Assembly (NCBI RefSeq): GCF_014850975.1 | Contig: NZ_JACXST010000003.1 | Span: 496,001-560,000, forward strand | DNA: 64,000 bases | Source: Methylomonas fluvii | Lineage (GTDB): Bacteria > Pseudomonadota > Gammaproteobacteria > Methylococcales > Methylomonadaceae | Direction of reading: 5' to 3' | Part shown: positions 24,447 through 33,406 of the stretch, in pieces | How positions within the stretch are numbered: position 1 is the stretch's first letter | How the letters are laid out: the number at the start of each line of letters is the position of its first letter | The notes under the pieces: generated by a model | The model's input: only the letters and a program-made list of their open reading frames with translations | Told to the model about the DNA's origin: nothing | Database searches by the model: none | Program-made: the position numbers and the translations under genes

Positions 24447-25648
24447 TATGCAGCCTCCAGCAAGACACTGGCATTGTTGCCGCCGAAGCCAAACGCATTG
24501 CTCAAGATCAGTCGGGGGCTAATGTTCAGTTCTGGCGCCGTTACCAGCGGAAAACGACATTCGGGGTCGGGCATTTGCAAACCGCAGGTGCCGGGTAAAA
24601 AACCGCGCTCCAAAGCCAGTAGACTCACCACGACTTCCACGGCACCAGCCGCCCCCAAGGTATGACCAAGCAAACCTTTCACGCCGCTGCAGGGCGGCGG
24701 GTTGGCAAATACGCTGGCTACCGCTCTGGCCTCGGCGAGATCGTTCAGGGTGCTGGCGGTGGCATGCAAATTAATGTAATCGACCTCGCTCACATCGCGT
24801 CCTGCCAAACGCAAGGCCTGCGCCATTGCCGTGGCAGCCCCAAGCCCCTCCGGGTGCGGCGCACTCATGTGGTGGGCATCCGACGATTCGCCCACCGCCA
24901 ACAATCTGGGCCGATCCGTATTCTCAATGCTGGGCTTTTCCAACAACAGCAACGCCGCGCCCTCGCCTATGTTAATCCCTTGACGCTCTGCATCCATCGG
25001 TCGGCAAGCGTCCGCAGAAATCAGTTGCAAGCTGTTGAAACCGCGCAGGGTCAGTCGGCACAAACTATCCACCCCGGCCACCAATACCGCATCACAGCAC
25101 TCTGTGCCGATCAGTCTTTGTGCGGCGGCCAAGGCTTTAGCGCTGGAAGAACAGGCGGTGGAGATCGCGTAGCAAGGCCCTTGTAAACCAAGTTCGAGCT
25201 GCAAAAATTCTGCTGTAGCTTGGGCGGTTTGCACATTGGTGAAATAAAAGTCGCCAGGCATCACGCCGTCTTGCTGCAAGCGCGCATAGGCGTTCTCTGA
25301 GTCGTAGATACCGGAGGTACTGGTGCCAAGTATTAAACCAACGCGGGCCTCACCGTAACAGGCGACCGCTCTCTCCACCTCGGTGCGAAAACCGCCCTGC
25401 TCCAAAGCTTTTAATGCCAAGCGGGCATTGCGGGAATTGTAGTTTTTTAAATCAGGCCGAATGTCGGGTAAAGCTGAAGTCACCTCACCCACTACCGTAT
25501 CAAAAGGAATATCGAACAAGGTTAGGGGTTTCAGGCAAGGACGATTGGCTAACAGACTGGCGTACAAAGCGTCCATATCGTCACCGCCCGCGCTGACGCA
25601 CTGGTAGGCCGTGACGGCGACTGGAGAAATCAGTGGGGAAATACGCAT
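24446..25648 (-). CDS. 3-oxoacyl-ACP synthase (ketosynthase), left operon
   Basis: 400 residues from ATG 25648. Condensing enzyme with the Cys-His-His triad: STACSSS (C166), NLHATAS (H295), GLLGHTLG (H329), and the C-terminal NAFGFGGNNAS. The start overlaps the MMPL exporter stop (TAATG); the open frame extends 122 codons further upstream but that part is exporter sequence in another frame. Of the APE ketosynthase type (ApeO/ApeR-like), it probably extends the polyene chain with malonyl-ACP. Confidence 0.88.
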   Translation of the reverse strand: MRISPLISPVAVTAYQCVSAGGDDMDALYASLLANRPCLKPLTLFDIPFDTVVGEVTSALPDIRPDLKNYNSRNARLALKALEQGGFRTEVERAVACYGEARVGLILGTSTSGIYDSENAYARLQQDGVMPGDFYFTNVQTAQATAEFLQLELGLQGPCYAISTACSSSAKALAAAQRLIGTECCDAVLVAGVDSLCRLTLRGFNSLQLISADACRPMDAERQGINIGEGAALLLLEKPSIENTDRPRLLAVGESSDAHHMSAPHPEGLGAATAMAQALRLAGRDVSEVDYINLHATASTLNDLAEARAVASVFANPPPCSGVKGLLGHTLGAAGAVEVVVSLLALERGFLPGTCGLQMPDPECRFPLVTAPELNISPRLILSNAFGFGGNNASVLLEAA

Positions 25649-27978
25649 TAATTCTTTGGCTTTTGGATCAGTAAGGGACAAAGCAGAAAACCCAAGCTCA
25701 CACCTAAGCTTACCGACAGTGCCAAAATTGGCAAGGTGGGTGTCTTGCCCAAGCCCATGGCACCGAAGGAAGCAATCGTCGTCAGCGTGGATGAGGCAAT
25801 CGCGTGGTAAGTCACATCGGCGTCTTGGCCGCGGTTGTCGATAAAAAAGATACCGTAATCCACGCACAACGACACCGATAACAACAAGCCGATCACATGC
25901 AGAAAACTGACTTCCTCGCCCATCAGCGCCCACGTGGCAAAAATGAACAGCACGCCAGCCAGCGAAGGCAGCAAGGTCAAGCACACTTTGCGCAGGTCGC
26001 GTTGTTGCAGCCAAATGAACAAGGCCATTATGCCTATGCCAATACCCAGCATCACTAAAGACCGGTCCCGATATTTGCCCGCCAACTGATCCAGTTGATC
26101 TTTTTGGCTGAAGTACCGGGTGCCGTCCAATCCGGCCAAACCGGCTATCAATTTATCCGGATCGTGTTCGCCCAACCACAGCGATAACATCACCCCCGTT
26201 TGCCCGCTGACTATTTGCCCGGACAGAATATGCCTAACCGGCGAGTCCATCACCACCGAGGGTTGCAGCGCTGCGGGGGACGCCAGCGCTAACGTCCCTA
26301 ATTTCTCGACCGATAAGCCCGCTTGGGCTAAGCCGGTTTGCCAAGCTTGCTGAAATTCCGGCGTCAGGCCATGTTGGTAAACCTGGCTGTTCTCGGTTTG
26401 CAACTGCTTGGATACCAACCACGGAAACAGGCCGTGATATTCGCTAATGACTCCCGCTTGCTTTAAAGACTGCAACCGGCGTTCGGCAGCTTCGGATCGT
26501 TGCAGCGCGGTTTCCCAATCGTCGGCTTGTATCAACACAAAACGGCCCGGTTCGATACTGGAAAAATGCGCGCGCACTGCCGCATCCTGCTGTTTTAAGT
26601 TATCCATATTGACCGCCAGTTGTTGCATATCGCTCATCCAACGAATTTGCGGCAGACACAGCACAGCCATGACCACGCTGGCAGCGAACAGGCCCAGCAA
26701 TATTTTCCGGTGCCGGCCGCAAAAATCCACCCAAGCGCCGATGCCGGGTAAATGCGCAGCGTGCAACGATGAATTGACCAGCAAAGCCGGCAATACCCAG
26801 CGGGTCAAGCCCAGCGAGCCGACCACGCTGGCCAAGGCAAACACGGCAATTTGCTCGAAGCCCGGAAACCCGGTAAAGCCCAAGGCACCGTAGCCGATTA
26901 CCGTGGTCAAACCGCCCATCAACAGACTGGGCCACAACAGCTTGGCCGCCGCTAGCGGGGTGTTGCGATGCTTGGCGCAATGCACCATCACATGAATCGG
27001 GTAATCGGAGGAGATGCCAATCAAACTGGCGCCCAACGCCAGCGTCAGACTGTGCACTTGTGGGAAGACTAGCGCCGTTGCCAGGGTGCCGATTACAAAC
27101 GACGCGCCCTGCACCATCATCACCCAATGCAAGGCCGAAAACGAATGAAACAGGAATAAAAATACCAGCGCCACCGCCAGGCTGGATACCACCGATACCA
27201 GCGTCACATCCTGGCTGATCTCACTTTGCGCGGCCACACTGAACACCGGCACCCCCGCCATCGACAACTTGAAACCCTCCCCGGCCGCGGCATTTAACGC
27301 TGCGAAATTGGCCTGGATGGCCGCTTGCAGGCGCGTCTGCGCTTCGGCATCCAGCGCCGCCGGCCGGCTTTGCAGGATTAACGCGCCACCCTGACTGCGT
27401 TTGGCTTGCTGCTGAAATTGTCCCTGTAGCGCCTTGAAGCCGTTTAAAGACAGCAACAACGGATCTTGCTTGGCAATGGCTTTTACAAAGCTGCCTTGCG
27501 GCGACAGCAAGGCTTGCTTCAACCCGGCGGCTTTAGCCGGTAACTGGCTGGGATCGAACAATTCAGGCGCATCTTGTTCCGGGTTTAGACTGAACAGCCG
27601 GGCGTGGTAAGGCGCATACGAAGCCACGGCATCGACCCAGTCGCGGGGCGGCTGATCGGCCGGCCACACCTGCTCCACGTCATCGAGTTTAGCCAGCTGA
27701 CTAAGCAGTCGAGCACTGAATGCGGCCACCGACATTGGGTTTTCAGCGCCATTAATCGTATCTGCGGCTGAAACGTGATCGGACTTTTCGACCACCAGCA
27801 AATAGCGCCGCGACAGTTCGCCTGACTTCAACAAGCCGGCCAACAGCCGGGAATCTTCATCGTCGGTCGCGGTAAAAAAAGCGTTCAGGTCTGTCTCGAC
27901 CTTGATGTGCCAGAACGTGATGGCCAGGAATAAGGGAAACAACAGCACGAACCAGCGCTTTCGCCAAACAAAAGACAC
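25648..27978 (-). CDS. MMPL/RND-family exporter (APE type)
   Basis: 776 residues. About twelve membrane helices in two halves, each with a large periplasmic loop, and characteristic segments SLTLALGASLIGISSDYPIHVMVH and VIGLLLSVSLCVDYGIFF. This is the RND-like exporter of APE clusters, thought to move the lipid-linked polyene from the inner membrane towards the outer membrane with the LolA-like protein beside it (27982-28614), three bases upstream. Confidence 0.9.
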   Translation of the reverse strand: MSFVWRKRWFVLLFPLFLAITFWHIKVETDLNAFFTATDDEDSRLLAGLLKSGELSRRYLLVVEKSDHVSAADTINGAENPMSVAAFSARLLSQLAKLDDVEQVWPADQPPRDWVDAVASYAPYHARLFSLNPEQDAPELFDPSQLPAKAAGLKQALLSPQGSFVKAIAKQDPLLLSLNGFKALQGQFQQQAKRSQGGALILQSRPAALDAEAQTRLQAAIQANFAALNAAAGEGFKLSMAGVPVFSVAAQSEISQDVTLVSVVSSLAVALVFLFLFHSFSALHWVMMVQGASFVIGTLATALVFPQVHSLTLALGASLIGISSDYPIHVMVHCAKHRNTPLAAAKLLWPSLLMGGLTTVIGYGALGFTGFPGFEQIAVFALASVVGSLGLTRWVLPALLVNSSLHAAHLPGIGAWVDFCGRHRKILLGLFAASVVMAVLCLPQIRWMSDMQQLAVNMDNLKQQDAAVRAHFSSIEPGRFVLIQADDWETALQRSEAAERRLQSLKQAGVISEYHGLFPWLVSKQLQTENSQVYQHGLTPEFQQAWQTGLAQAGLSVEKLGTLALASPAALQPSVVMDSPVRHILSGQIVSGQTGVMLSLWLGEHDPDKLIAGLAGLDGTRYFSQKDQLDQLAGKYRDRSLVMLGIGIGIMALFIWLQQRDLRKVCLTLLPSLAGVLFIFATWALMGEEVSFLHVIGLLLSVSLCVDYGIFFIDNRGQDADVTYHAIASSTLTTIASFGAMGLGKTPTLPILALSVSLGVSLGFLLCPLLIQKPKN

Positions 27979-27981
27979 GCT

Positions 27982-28614
27982 CTATTCTCCGCTTGCTTCC
28001 CGCAACAAACTTGGGAGCGAATAGTCCTGTTGTTGCGCTGCCGTGGCTTTGTGCATGCGGTATTCGGTGGATTCGCCGTCCGGCTGTGTGATTAAAATGC
28101 GCCGTTGCTGGTCTTGGTCATCGCCGGATAGTTCGATAGAAGGAAGATCATCACTGCTCAACTCGGGTTTCGGCGTCAAGCGCAAAGTCCATTGCGGGCC
28201 TTGCTTGTCGGCGGCGATGGCATAGTTAAGCTGCAATTCTTCGGTGCGGCCTTGCAGGATGCTGCGAAACACTTTGATTTGCTCGCCCGCCGGCCCCGCC
28301 GAATCCAAAGCCGCGCTGTGACGCTGGTTTTGCTGCGGGTCCCAGTAAAGCATGCGCTGTACGGCGATAGCCATGATCACCCGCGCCGGTTGCAGTTGCA
28401 ATTTGACCAGACTACCGTCTGCACCGGAAAGCATGACACCTTGTCCGTGCCATGGCGCGTCTGCCAGTTCCAGCACGCGGGTTTCCTCATACTGAAACTG
28501 CGCCTGACCTGTTTGGCGGATTCGAGTCAATAACTCGCTCAGGACCGCGTCATCAGCCCATCCAAGCACGGGCATTAGTGCCAAAAGCAAAAACAGCGTG
28601 CGCTTTATCGTCAT
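27982..28614 (-). CDS. LolA-like periplasmic carrier protein
   Basis: 210 residues with a signal peptide (MTIKRTLFLLLALMPVLGWA). The mature part has the LolA-like pattern of alternating strands (ILQGRTEELQLNYAIA, WTLRLTPKP, RRILITQPDGE), suited to carrying a lipid chain through the periplasm. The start overlaps the upstream membrane-protein stop by ATGA. In APE clusters this protein type always accompanies the MMPL exporter. Confidence 0.8.
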   Translation of the reverse strand: MTIKRTLFLLLALMPVLGWADDAVLSELLTRIRQTGQAQFQYEETRVLELADAPWHGQGVMLSGADGSLVKLQLQPARVIMAIAVQRMLYWDPQQNQRHSAALDSAGPAGEQIKVFRSILQGRTEELQLNYAIAADKQGPQWTLRLTPKPELSSDDLPSIELSGDDQDQQRRILITQPDGESTEYRMHKATAAQQQDYSLPSLLREASGE

Positions 28615-29222
28615 CCCTTGAATACCTTATGGCCGTTCATGGCGATGCACTTGAAGGTTTCCACTGCCGGCGGAATTTCCAAATCCGGAAAGCGTTTGTG
28701 CCGATAAAACCATTCGCCGGTTCCCAGCATGCCCATCAACAGATACACCACCACACCGGTGTAAAGCGCCCAAGCGGTTTGTCCAGCAAGAGCCGGCAAT
28801 GCAGCGCAAATAACAATATTGGCGGCAAAAAAAACGGTCCAAATCCAGGTTAGTTGCCGGCAATAGTCGGCAATCCCCGGCACCAACTCAGGAAACTGCA
28901 AACGCACCAAGCGTTCAATGAAAGACGGGGGCGACCACAAGGTATGTCCGAACAAGAATGTCAGCCACAAATAGGCAAACGACGGCACCAGCCAGACAAA
29001 ATAGGTCGTGGCAAAATAGGCGCCGGCCAGCAATACAGCGGACAGTAAAAAACTAAGCAAACGCGCGACCAGCCCGGACGAAGTAAAACCGCGCCACAAG
29101 GTCAGCGCAGCGAAGACGATGAGTTCAAAGCTGGCAAAACCCAGACCGGCCAAGTAGGCACTCAAAAAAGGATAAGCAACGACGATACCGACGATAATCA
29201 GCGGTTTGACGACCTGCCCCAT
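28611..29222 (-). CDS. COG4648-type membrane protein, copy 1
   Basis: 203 residues with six or so membrane helices and the segment FGHTLWSPPSFIERLVRLQFPELVPG. Similar proteins occur in all APE-type clusters; their reaction is not settled. A second copy at 42043-42690 (VVERLARLEFPDLPAHG) shares this segment. It lies between the acyl carrier protein (2 bases upstream) and LolA (4-base overlap). Confidence 0.75.
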   Translation of the reverse strand: MGQVVKPLIIVGIVVAYPFLSAYLAGLGFASFELIVFAALTLWRGFTSSGLVARLLSFLLSAVLLAGAYFATTYFVWLVPSFAYLWLTFLFGHTLWSPPSFIERLVRLQFPELVPGIADYCRQLTWIWTVFFAANIVICAALPALAGQTAWALYTGVVVYLLMGMLGTGEWFYRHKRFPDLEIPPAVETFKCIAMNGHKVFKG

Positions 29223-29224
29223 GG

Positions 29225-29488
29225 TTAACGGGTGCGATTAGCGGCGACGAATTCGGCGAGCGAGCGGAGAGAAAGAAAAATCTGATTATTGCGTTCGTCG
29301 CCGGAGGTGATTTTGATGCCGTATTGGCGGTCCAGCATCACGCCGATTTCCAGCGCATCGATAGAATCCAAGCCCAGTCCACCGCCGAACAAAGCGTCGT
29401 CCGGCGACAGGTCATCCGGGACGATGTCTTCCAGGAGCAAGCCCTCGATAAGCATGGTTTTCAATTGGCTGATCAAGTCTTCTGACAT
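29225..29488 (-). CDS. Acyl carrier protein, left operon
   Basis: 87 residues with the phosphopantetheine site GLDSIDALEIG (Ser 42). Probably carries the growing polyene chain. First gene of the leftward operon that continues to the halogenase-like gene at 21970. Divergent from the methyltransferase-like gene at 29631. Confidence 0.88.
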   Translation of the reverse strand: MSEDLISQLKTMLIEGLLLEDIVPDDLSPDDALFGGGLGLDSIDALEIGVMLDRQYGIKITSGDERNNQIFLSLRSLAEFVAANRTR

Positions 29489-29630
29489 GGCTGTTCAAGT
29501 TCCATTAACAAACGCCGGATTCTACACAAATTCCCGCAGCGGTTCAAAATCACTTGGATTGCGGCGCGGGGAATGCCAAAATTACTGCAAGCTTAGCCCA
29601 CCCGAACTTCCAACTCCGACAGACCGACAC

Positions 29631-30136
29631 GTGCGTCCTTTCCTGGCCTTCAAGATCCTACTGTTTACCCTGATCGTCCCCGGCGCGGTGCTGATTTACC
29701 TGCCTTACTACTTGCTTTCCGATCCGGGCAACTGGCAGACAGTAAACGCGGTTTGGGCGATACCTGCCGGCTTCTGTATCCTTCTGGGCTTGGCTATTTA
29801 CCTGCGCTGCGCCTGGGATTTTGCTATCGCGGGCTTGGGCACGCCAGCGCGCCTATCGATCCACCAAAAAAACTGGTGGTGAGCGGCCTGTATCGCCGGA
29901 CCCGCAATCCGATGTTTCAAGGGGTATTGCTGGTGCTGCTGGCGGAATGTTTGCTGTATGCCGATCCGGGCCTGATAGTCTATACCGGCTCGATTGCGCT
30001 GTTTTTCCATACTACCGTGGTATTTCGCGAAGAACCGGATTTGACCAGCCGGTTTGGCGTGTCTTACAGCCACTATTGTCGGCAGGTGCCGCGCTGGGGT
30101 TTTGCGTTAAAAGCCTTTTCCCCGGAGCCGATTTAA
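29631..30136 (+). pseudogene. Isoprenylcysteine methyltransferase-like membrane protein, frameshifted
   Basis: Reads from GTG 29631 as RPFLAFKILLFTLIVPGAV... with membrane helices to GLGTPA near 29845. It then continues in another frame as PIDPPKKLVVSGLYRRTRNPMFQG to the stop at 30136, the typical C-terminus of ICMT/PEMT-like methyltransferases. The join lies in GCGCGCC; removing one CG would restore a single frame of about 167 codons. Either a recent mutation or an assembly error. If intact it could O- or N-methylate a cluster product. Confidence 0.65.
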
Positions 30137-30192
30137 CGCGCATGCTGCGCTTTGACTAGGATTTTTTTTAACTCACCCACCTTTTCGCTGCC

Positions 30193-30435
30193 ATGAAAGA
30201 AATACTCAAGCATTTCATCTTTGCCGAACTGATTTACCACGAAGACCCGGCCGCATTCGGCGATGACGACAACCTGTTGGACGCCGGATTGGATAGCATG
30301 GGCATCATGCGTTTAATCATGTTCGCCGAAAAAGAATTTGGCGTGACGCTGCCGGACACCGAAATCGAACCGGATAACGTCGGCAGCCTGAACTCGCTGG
30401 CAAACTGGATTCGCCGCAGCGGTTACGCCGGATGA
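30193..30435 (+). CDS. Peptidyl carrier protein, PltL/RedO-like
   Basis: 80 residues with the site LLDAGLDSMGIMRLIMFAE (Ser 35 attached to phosphopantetheine). The GLDSMGIMRL form and the acidic EIEPDNVGSLNSLANWI end resemble carrier proteins that hold proline for oxidation to pyrrole-2-carboxylate, unlike the two fatty-acid-type ACPs of this cluster. It overlaps the condensation-like gene by ATGA and lies 1.45 kb before the prolyl ligase gene. Confidence 0.78.
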   Translation: MKEILKHFIFAELIYHEDPAAFGDDDNLLDAGLDSMGIMRLIMFAEKEFGVTLPDTEIEPDNVGSLNSLANWIRRSGYAG

Positions 30436-31718
30436 CAAACCCCCAAGAACAGCTATTCAATCCCGGCGATTATTTTACCTACGTACTCGACCAGGAAATC
30501 CGCAACGCCGGCATGCGGGGCGGCTATTGCGGCTTTGCGTTGCAATTGGTGGAAACGCCGGATTTATCTAGCTTGCAACAACGCTTGGATCTGCTGGTGA
30601 CTCGCTTTCCGCAAGCATCCGCCAAAATCGAGGTGCGCGGCAAGCGGTTTGCTTGGGTCGCCACCGGCAACCCGATACCTCTGGAACTTCACCAATGCCA
30701 GCCGGGTGCGGATGAGGCGGACGAATCGCAGCGTTTGCTATTGGACATTTTCAATCGCCCGGAATCCCGGCCGCTGACCGTGCACTGGATAGCCGGCGCG
30801 GAAGGCGGCACTTTGCTGCTGATTTGGTTGCATCCTTTATTGGATGCGCGCGGCTGCAAGATATTGCTGGATTTCCTGTCTTCTGACAAACCGGAAAGAT
30901 TCAAAGACTCTCCGTCCTTAATCGAAGCCAAATTGGCGCAATGGAGTTTCTGGAAAAAACTGCAGTTGTTCTTCAAAGCCAAACGCCACAATACCACCGC
31001 CAATAGCCTGGATAGCTGCCTGCCCACGCAAGTGGAACAAGGGCCGCAACGCCTGCAATTAAAAGTACAGCGTTTCGACGCCGACCAGTCGCAACGCATC
31101 GCCAAACTGGCGCAGCAAACCACCGGCTTGACCGGGCGCACTTTGTACTACCTGGGCTGCTTCATGCGGGCGATGGAAATTGTAGGGCCGCCGGCCGCAA
31201 AAGACGGTTACTGTATCCCTTATGCCTTTAATTTGCGTCGGCAAAATGCGCCGACACCGGTGTTTGGTAATCATATCGGCTGCTTGTTTGCCCGCGCGAC
31301 GCGCGAGCAGGTGCGGGATAGAACAGGGTTGTTCGCACATTTGTTGAACGAGCATAAACAAGTCGTACGCGATGAATTGGATCTAGCCTACCTGCCGTTG
31401 ATGTGGCTGGGGCAATGGCTGGCACCCGAAAAGTACGCCAAAGTGCTGCGCAAACAACACAGCGGCGGCGAGTTGAGCTCGCTGTGGTTTTCCGACATCG
31501 GCGAATTGTCCTGGAGTAAGAAAGGCTTTCTCGGCGTTCAGGTTACTGATCTATCGCTGATGTGCTGGATGACCTTGCCGCCAGGTTTGGCGTTACTGGC
31601 TAGCCAGCTCGACGGTAAGCTGGTTTTGTCCTATAGCTACTTATCTCCGGCAATCGACGAAGCGTGGCTGGATGCGGTGATCGCGCGGATGAATGTCGAG
31701 TTATTGGATAGCCCATAA
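30432..31718 (+). CDS. Condensation-domain-like acyltransferase
   Basis: 428 residues. It looks like a free-standing condensation/PapA/WES-type acyltransferase: the active-site HxxxD motif is HPLLDARG (H134, D138), and FNLRRQNAPTPVFGNHIGCLFARA gives the second structural motif near residue 275. Translationally coupled to the carrier protein. It may move the carrier-bound pyrrolyl or polyene acyl group to a second carrier, amine or alcohol. Which of these cannot be decided from sequence. Confidence 0.62.
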   Translation: MTNPQEQLFNPGDYFTYVLDQEIRNAGMRGGYCGFALQLVETPDLSSLQQRLDLLVTRFPQASAKIEVRGKRFAWVATGNPIPLELHQCQPGADEADESQRLLLDIFNRPESRPLTVHWIAGAEGGTLLLIWLHPLLDARGCKILLDFLSSDKPERFKDSPSLIEAKLAQWSFWKKLQLFFKAKRHNTTANSLDSCLPTQVEQGPQRLQLKVQRFDADQSQRIAKLAQQTTGLTGRTLYYLGCFMRAMEIVGPPAAKDGYCIPYAFNLRRQNAPTPVFGNHIGCLFARATREQVRDRTGLFAHLLNEHKQVVRDELDLAYLPLMWLGQWLAPEKYAKVLRKQHSGGELSSLWFSDIGELSWSKKGFLGVQVTDLSLMCWMTLPPGLALLASQLDGKLVLSYSYLSPAIDEAWLDAVIARMNVELLDSP

Positions 31719-31755
31719 TACTCGCTCATCTTCCCCTCGATCCGGCTACCTCTTT

Positions 31756-31861
31756 ATCGTTCCCACGCTCCAGCGTGGGAACGCAGCTAGAACCGCTCCA
31801 GCGGTTCGGGACGCTGGAGCGTCCTAGGCCTGGCTACCACGCTGGAGCGTGGGAGCGATAA
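31756..31861. repeat. Cluster of REP-like palindromes
   Basis: Four palindromes in 106 bases: GTTCCCACGCT with AGCGTGGGAAC (31759-31782), AACCGCT with AGCGGTT (31791-31806), GACGCTGGAGCGTC (31810-31823) and CCACGCTGGAGCGTGG (31837-31852). The same units occur around the RAYT gene at 34258, which probably mobilised them. Lies in the 171-base gap between the condensation-like and ligase genes. Confidence 0.8.
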
Positions 31862-31889
31862 GTACTTTATTTTTTTGAATTAGCCCACC

Positions 31890-33317
31890 ATGCTGCTAAA
31901 ACCTTTCCTACACCAATGCCAACACCAACCTGACGCCCTGGCTTTGCAAGAGCAAGACCGGCAAGTCAGCTATCGGCAATTACTGCAACAGGCCCAAACC
32001 ATCGCCGCTGCCTTGCAAGCAAGAGGCGCCCGTCCCGGCCAGCCAGTCGCGGTGCATCTTGATCGCGGTATCGAGGCCGCCTGCGCGCTGTTCGGCGTTC
32101 TGCTGGCAGGAGCCTGCTATGTTCCTTTAGATTTGAAAAACCCGGCACCCAGATTGAGCTTTATTGTCGCCGACGCCCAGGTGCATACGGTATTGGGGAC
32201 CGGTGCAATGCCGGTTTGGCTGGATGAAAGCCTGTGGCTGGACATCAACGCTTGCTCAACCGCCCTCCCCGCAACCGTTGATATTCCCGCCGAATCGCTG
32301 GCGGCGATTTTGTATACCTCTGGTTCCACCGGTCAGCCGCGCGGCGTGGCGCTTAGTCATCGGGCGATTTTGGCGTTCACATCCTGGGCAGCCGACTTAC
32401 TGGCCTTAACCTCTGCCGACCGCATCGCCAGCAGCGCGCCGTTTTTCTTCGATCTATCCACCTTCGATCTTTACGCCGTATTAGGTAGCGGTGCCAGCCT
32501 GCATTTCATCCCGGCCGGCTTGACCATGGCCCCTGCTCGTTTGAGCGCCTGGCTGAGCGAACACGCCATCAGCGGCTGGTACACCGTGCCGTCCTTGCTG
32601 GCCTTCCTCACTTACAAAGGCAATCTGGCGCATACTCCGCTGCCGGCTTTGCGCTTCATTATTTTCGCCGGCGAGGTGTTCCCCACCCCAGCGCTGATCG
32701 ATCTGGCCGCCAGTTTGCCGCAGACGGCCCTGTACAATTTTTTCGGCCCCACCGAAACCAATGTCTGCTGCTATTGGCCGGTACAACGCGAGCGTTTGAT
32801 CGCCGAGCAAACCATCCCCATCGGCCTACCCGCCGCCGGCTGCGAACTGCATATAACCGCCGACACCGGCGAGTTATGGGTACGCGGACCGACGCTAGCC
32901 AGCGGCTACTGGCGCGACGGCCGTGTGCAGTCTTTTCTAAATGCCGACGATTGGTATCCCACCGGCGACCGCGCCAGCCTGGAACAAAACGAATACCGCT
33001 TCCATGGCCGCCTGGGCCGCATGCTGAAATGCTCAGGCTACCGCGTCGAACCTGCGGAAATTGAGGCGGTTGTGAATGCCATCCCCGGCGTCAAAGGTTG
33101 CGCCGTGATCGGCGTAGACGATCAGACTGCCGGCCAGCGTTCGGCGTTGGCAGTGGTTTTAGACCCCGGAATGAGCATCGCCGAGATTCGCAAGTCACTC
33201 AGCCGCCAATTGCCGGCCTATATGCAGCCGAGTCGTTATCTGGTTTTGGAAGAGTTGCCGCGATTGGCTAATGGGAAGATGGATTACGGTCAAGTGAGTA
33301 TATTGCTGGCGACCTGA
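31890..33317 (+). CDS. AMP-dependent ligase, L-prolyl-AMP ligase type
   Basis: 475 residues, a stand-alone adenylation domain. ATP-binding YTSGSTGQPRG (142-152), FFFDLSTFDLY (185-195) with the aspartate that binds an amino acid amino group, GWYTVPSLLAFL, FFGPTETN, YPTGDRA and terminal NGKMDYGQ with the A10 lysine. The HFDLS-FDLY and WYxVPS pattern resembles PltF/RedM-type prolyl ligases, which load proline on a free carrier protein. Substrate inferred from this and from the carrier and dehydrogenase genes nearby; DltA-like alanine activation is the main alternative. Confidence 0.7.
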   Translation: MLLKPFLHQCQHQPDALALQEQDRQVSYRQLLQQAQTIAAALQARGARPGQPVAVHLDRGIEAACALFGVLLAGACYVPLDLKNPAPRLSFIVADAQVHTVLGTGAMPVWLDESLWLDINACSTALPATVDIPAESLAAILYTSGSTGQPRGVALSHRAILAFTSWAADLLALTSADRIASSAPFFFDLSTFDLYAVLGSGASLHFIPAGLTMAPARLSAWLSEHAISGWYTVPSLLAFLTYKGNLAHTPLPALRFIIFAGEVFPTPALIDLAASLPQTALYNFFGPTETNVCCYWPVQRERLIAEQTIPIGLPAAGCELHITADTGELWVRGPTLASGYWRDGRVQSFLNADDWYPTGDRASLEQNEYRFHGRLGRMLKCSGYRVEPAEIEAVVNAIPGVKGCAVIGVDDQTAGQRSALAVVLDPGMSIAEIRKSLSRQLPAYMQPSRYLVLEELPRLANGKMDYGQVSILLAT

Positions 33318-33406
33318 CGAGCCGGTGGCGATGCTACAATTGCCGAGGTTATAACTATCGACGATGATATACAGAAACTTCATAATTATTTGTTAGGGAT
33401 ATTCCA

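Noticed and set aside
25649-26014. N-terminal extension of the left-operon ketosynthase
   Set aside because: The 122 upstream codons lie inside the exporter gene in another frame and do not resemble ketosynthase; ATG 25648 gives a family-length protein.
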